8,411 nt of DNA. Origin: CAIOZW01 sp049318845 (GTDB lineage Bacteria > Acidobacteriota > Blastocatellia > RBC074). A program made the translations under genes and the position numbers. The DNA lies in assembly GCA_049318845.1 (NCBI GenBank), contig JBMOFH010000168.1:1-8411 (forward strand), written 5' to 3'. The stretch's first letter is position 1. The number at the start of each line of letters is the position of its first letter. Positions 6,151 to 8,411 of this stretch are shown here, piece after piece. A model generated the notes under the pieces. The model saw only the letters and a program-made list of their open reading frames with translations. It was not told the DNA's origin and ran no database searches.

Positions 6151-8139
6151 TCAGGCGTTATCACCATTGCGCCCGACTATTCTTTCAACATCTTGCCGTA
6201 ATCCGAGTCGACGGATAAGCCGATGAAGATTCGGCGGATGGATATCGAGCAGTTTTGCGGCAGTTGTTATATTTCCACCGGCGAGTTCGATGGAGTTGAG
6301 GATCTTCTGCCTCTTTGCCTCGCGTCCGATCTCTGATGGCTTGATGCCCCGCGGGTGAGGATTGAGTGGCACAGTAATCGACTCCCTCTTTTTGCCCGAA
6401 TCTCCCCTTCGTACTCGGTCGGGAAGGTCTTCGAGCCGGAGGTGGTCCGAGCTGCAAAAGACCATGGCCTCCTCGATGACATTCTGCAGTTCACGGACAT
6501 TTCCGGGCCAGCTGAACGAGTTGAGCGCGGCGAGTGCCTCAGGCGTGATTCCAGCGATGCTGCGACCGTAGCGCTCGGCATAAGTCCTGGTGAAGTGGCT
6601 TGCCAGTAACTCGATATCGGATTCTCGCTCACGAAGTGAAGGAAGAGTGATCGAGACAACATTCAACCGAAAGAACAGATCGGCACGGAAGAGATTCTGT
6701 GCGACTGCTGCTTCGAGATTACGATTGGTCGCGGCGATGATCCGGATGTCGGTATTGATCGACCTGAGTCCACCCAGCCTTTCAAAGGTACGCTCCTGCA
6801 AAACGCGAAGCAGCTTGACTTGAATCGAGAGTGGCATGTCGCCAACTTCGTCAAAAAACAGCGTCCCGCCATCCGCAATCTCAAGTTTTCCCTTTTTCTG
6901 AAAGTCTGCCCCGGTAAATGCCCCCTTTTCGTGGCCGAAAAGCTCACTCTCAAGCAGTGACTCGACCAGGCCGGCGGAGTTGACAGAGACCAATGGCTTG
7001 CTGGCCCGTGGACTGTTGGCATGGATGGCCCTTGCGAGAAGCTCCTTACCTGTTCCAGTTTCACCATAGATCATGACGGTTGTGGGCAGCGGTGCCACTT
7101 TTGCGATAAACCGCTGGACAGCAAGTATCTTCTGGCTTTTCCCGATCATGCCGTTGGCAGAGACCGATGCATCTGCAAGACGCCGATTCTCAGCCTCGAG
7201 CCAATTCAGCCGGCGCAGGCGGTCGATCGCCGGGGAGACGATGACACTGATTGCCGAGACCATATCGAGGTGACTCTTGTCGAATCGGTTCAACGGATCG
7301 ACGCTCACAAGATAGATCAGTCCAAGCGTCTGCTCGGGTGTGAAGAGAGGAACAGCAAGAATCGAGGCGGTATTCGATGCTCCAAGGCTGTTGGAAATCG
7401 AGTAAATCTCAAGTTCCGGGATCTCATTCGACAAAAGTGAGATTCGATTTTTCAGCACATAGTCGATGACGGTCGTGCTCGGTCGAACCCCCCGTTGTTC
7501 ATAACCATCCGCCGACCTGGCAGCGATCTGGCCGTCGTGACGGCTGACAAGCATTGCGTGCGTTGCGGGAACGACATCGAGGACACTTTGCAGCAGATTG
7601 TGATAAAGGACATCGATGCTCTGGTATGAATTGATGTCGAGCGCAATGCTTAGAAGCACCTGCAAATTGCGTGTAAGGCGCGCGGGTGTCGCATCGATCC
7701 GGGAGATATCACCGGCAACCAGAAGTGATGAGAATTCCGGATTGAGTGTTATTGTATTTTCCGGAATGTACAGCTCTCCATCATTCGACTGGTCAATTAT
7801 TACATCGGCATTGGCGAGATCATTCGAATCAGACAACCTGAATTCGAAGAGGTAGTGGCCAACACGGATCAGATCGCCGTCGGTGAGAGGCTTTGAATCG
7901 ATCTTCACCTCGCCGACACAGGTACCATTGGTACTCTTAAGATCCTCGATGAAGCCTCCACCTTCCCGCCTCGTCAGCAGACAGTGATGACGCGAAACCG
8001 ACCTGCCACGCAATCGTATGTCGCAGTCGGCGCCCCGACCGATGATCGCCCGCTCCCCAGTCAGCGGGTATGAACGATTGCGCTCACCGATGGTCAAAAT
8101 CAACCGTGCCCAGGGTTTAACGTCACTCTCGTCTGTCAT
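6151..8139 (-). CDS. Sigma54 enhancer-binding protein: FHA-GAF-AAA+-Fis HTH
   Basis: This encodes 662 residues from ATG at 8139, with GAGGAG (8149-8154) 9 nt upstream. The FHA domain (~12-100) has Gly34-Arg35, the SRHH motif 49-52 and STNGT 69-73, the set that binds phosphothreonine. A GAF-like sensor follows (~155-310). The AAA+ domain (~331-560) has Walker A GETGTGKE 359-366, the sigma54-contacting GAFTGA loop 406-411, Walker B TLFFDE 426-431, ATNR 470-473, arginine-finger candidates Arg485 and Arg491, and WPGNVRE 544-550. A Fis-type helix-turn-helix closes the protein (~606-645). Every motif needed to remodel sigma54 polymerase is intact. It lies tail to tail with a Ser/Thr kinase gene, a likely source of phosphothreonine signal, and a strong sigma54 promoter lies in the same window. 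It probably responds to phosphorylation through FHA and to a small ligand through GAF; the ligand is unknown. The promoter of this gene itself shows no sigma54 match. Confidence 0.95.
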   Translation of the reverse strand: MTDESDVKPWARLILTIGERNRSYPLTGERAIIGRGADCDIRLRGRSVSRHHCLLTRREGGGFIEDLKSTNGTCVGEVKIDSKPLTDGDLIRVGHYLFEFRLSDSNDLANADVIIDQSNDGELYIPENTITLNPEFSSLLVAGDISRIDATPARLTRNLQVLLSIALDINSYQSIDVLYHNLLQSVLDVVPATHAMLVSRHDGQIAARSADGYEQRGVRPSTTVIDYVLKNRISLLSNEIPELEIYSISNSLGASNTASILAVPLFTPEQTLGLIYLVSVDPLNRFDKSHLDMVSAISVIVSPAIDRLRRLNWLEAENRRLADASVSANGMIGKSQKILAVQRFIAKVAPLPTTVMIYGETGTGKELLARAIHANSPRASKPLVSVNSAGLVESLLESELFGHEKGAFTGADFQKKGKLEIADGGTLFFDEVGDMPLSIQVKLLRVLQERTFERLGGLRSINTDIRIIAATNRNLEAAVAQNLFRADLFFRLNVVSITLPSLRERESDIELLASHFTRTYAERYGRSIAGITPEALAALNSFSWPGNVRELQNVIEEAMVFCSSDHLRLEDLPDRVRRGDSGKKRESITVPLNPHPRGIKPSEIGREAKRQKILNSIELAGGNITTAAKLLDIHPPNLHRLIRRLGLRQDVERIVGRNGDNA

Positions 8140-8171
8140 AAGTCCTTGCTCCTCACAAAACCACTAGCTGA

Positions 8172-8182
8172 GATCAGTGATC
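8172..8182. promoter_or_regulatory. Dyad GATCAGTGATC in the activator leader
   Basis: This 11-bp dyad shares the 9-mer ATCAGTGAT with the large palindrome at 2098-2139 (2101-2109) and is 33 bp before the activator start codon. It may be an autoregulatory site. Nearby, GAGATCAG (8170-8177) and CTGATCTC (8211-8218) could also pair as a longer leader hairpin. Confidence 0.4.
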
Positions 8183-8369
8183 AGCGACTTCCTGACTGCC
8201 AGAAGCCCTGCTGATCTCTTCAACCGACCAAACTCGATTGTTTTTCATTTACGCGGCGCGAAGGCAGATTCCGGCCAATATTGCTCCCTCATTTTTATAA
8301 GCGAAACAAAGCGGGAAAAAGGTTCATTATTTGGATAAAATCTACAGAACATTCCAGGTAATTACTCAC

Positions 8370-8403
8370 GGGGTTAGTCGTGCAGTTCACGAACTGCCCC
8401 TAC
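8370..8403. repeat. Palindromic REP-like element near window edge
   Basis: The core GCAGTTC-AC-GAACTGC (8382-8397) is a 7-bp inverted repeat around two bases. GGGG (8370-8373) and CCCC (8397-8400) flank it asymmetrically. It resembles dispersed extragenic palindromes that start and end in GTAGGGGC/GCCCCTAC, but only one end has that form and the copy number in the genome is unknown. Confidence 0.4.
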
Positions 8404-8411
8404 ACACGCCT

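Larger units (their letters stand above)
8140..8411. promoter_or_regulatory. Upstream region of the sigma54 activator gene
   Basis: This contains a leader dyad and hairpin (8167-8218), an AT-rich stretch with TATAAA read leftward (8294-8299) but no convincing -35, and a palindrome near the window edge (8382-8397). No coding frame is supported. A GG-N10-GC search read leftward finds no sigma54 site. Confidence 0.45.

Noticed and set aside
6140..6155. Hairpin as terminator for the kinase or activator gene
   Set aside because: The stem is only 5 bp and is not followed by a T run at the right distance.
7021..7440. Rightward 139-codon frame inside the activator gene
   Set aside because: Antisense to the GAF and AAA+ coding region; no domain and no ribosome binding site.
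8260..8277. Leftward TGGCC...TGCC as a sigma54 site for the activator gene
   Set aside because: GG and GC are 9 nt apart, not 10, and sigma54 tolerates spacing change very poorly.

Overview
The window looks like chromosomal DNA from a Gram-negative, moderately GC-rich bacterium, most likely an Acidobacteriota member. The main reasons are the pairing of a Sigma70_ECF (TIGR02999-like) sigma factor with a membrane Ser/Thr kinase carrying a TolB/PD40 beta-propeller, an FHA-type sigma54 activator, and a Tes/MJ0619-like radical SAM protein. This taxonomic call is an inference from gene content; there is no rRNA or other phylogenetic marker.

Layout from left to right. Positions 1-774 (+) hold the C-terminal part of a radical SAM protein resembling the tetraether-lipid synthase family, closed by a strong intrinsic terminator (814-848). 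Convergent to it, 874-1896 (-) encodes a four-TM protein that looks like a tandem SLATT effector, with an in-frame G9 tract. Positions 1897-2679 are a 0.78-kb non-coding region packed with regulatory-looking structure: a 42-bp near-perfect palindrome, three TGATA-type dyads, an excellent rightward sigma54 -24/-12 promoter, a weaker leftward sigma54-like site facing the SLATT gene, and short direct repeats. Positions 2680-3363 (+) encode the ECF sigma factor and 3379-6093 (+) its partner kinase, 15 nt apart with a strong ribosome binding site. Convergent to the kinase, 6151-8139 (-) encodes an FHA-GAF-AAA+-Fis sigma54 enhancer-binding protein. The last 272 bp are its upstream region, with a dyad related to those in the large intergenic region and a palindrome near the window edge.

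Working model (inference): an extracytoplasmic signal is read by the kinase propeller. The kinase phosphorylates Thr residues on the ECF factor and/or a ligand of the FHA domain. The enhancer-binding protein then binds the TGATA-type dyads at 2098-2184 and activates sigma54 promoters on one or both sides, driving the ECF-kinase operon to the right and possibly the membrane SLATT effector to the left. The sequence directly shows the domains, the promoter match and the site geometry. The wiring between them is untested.
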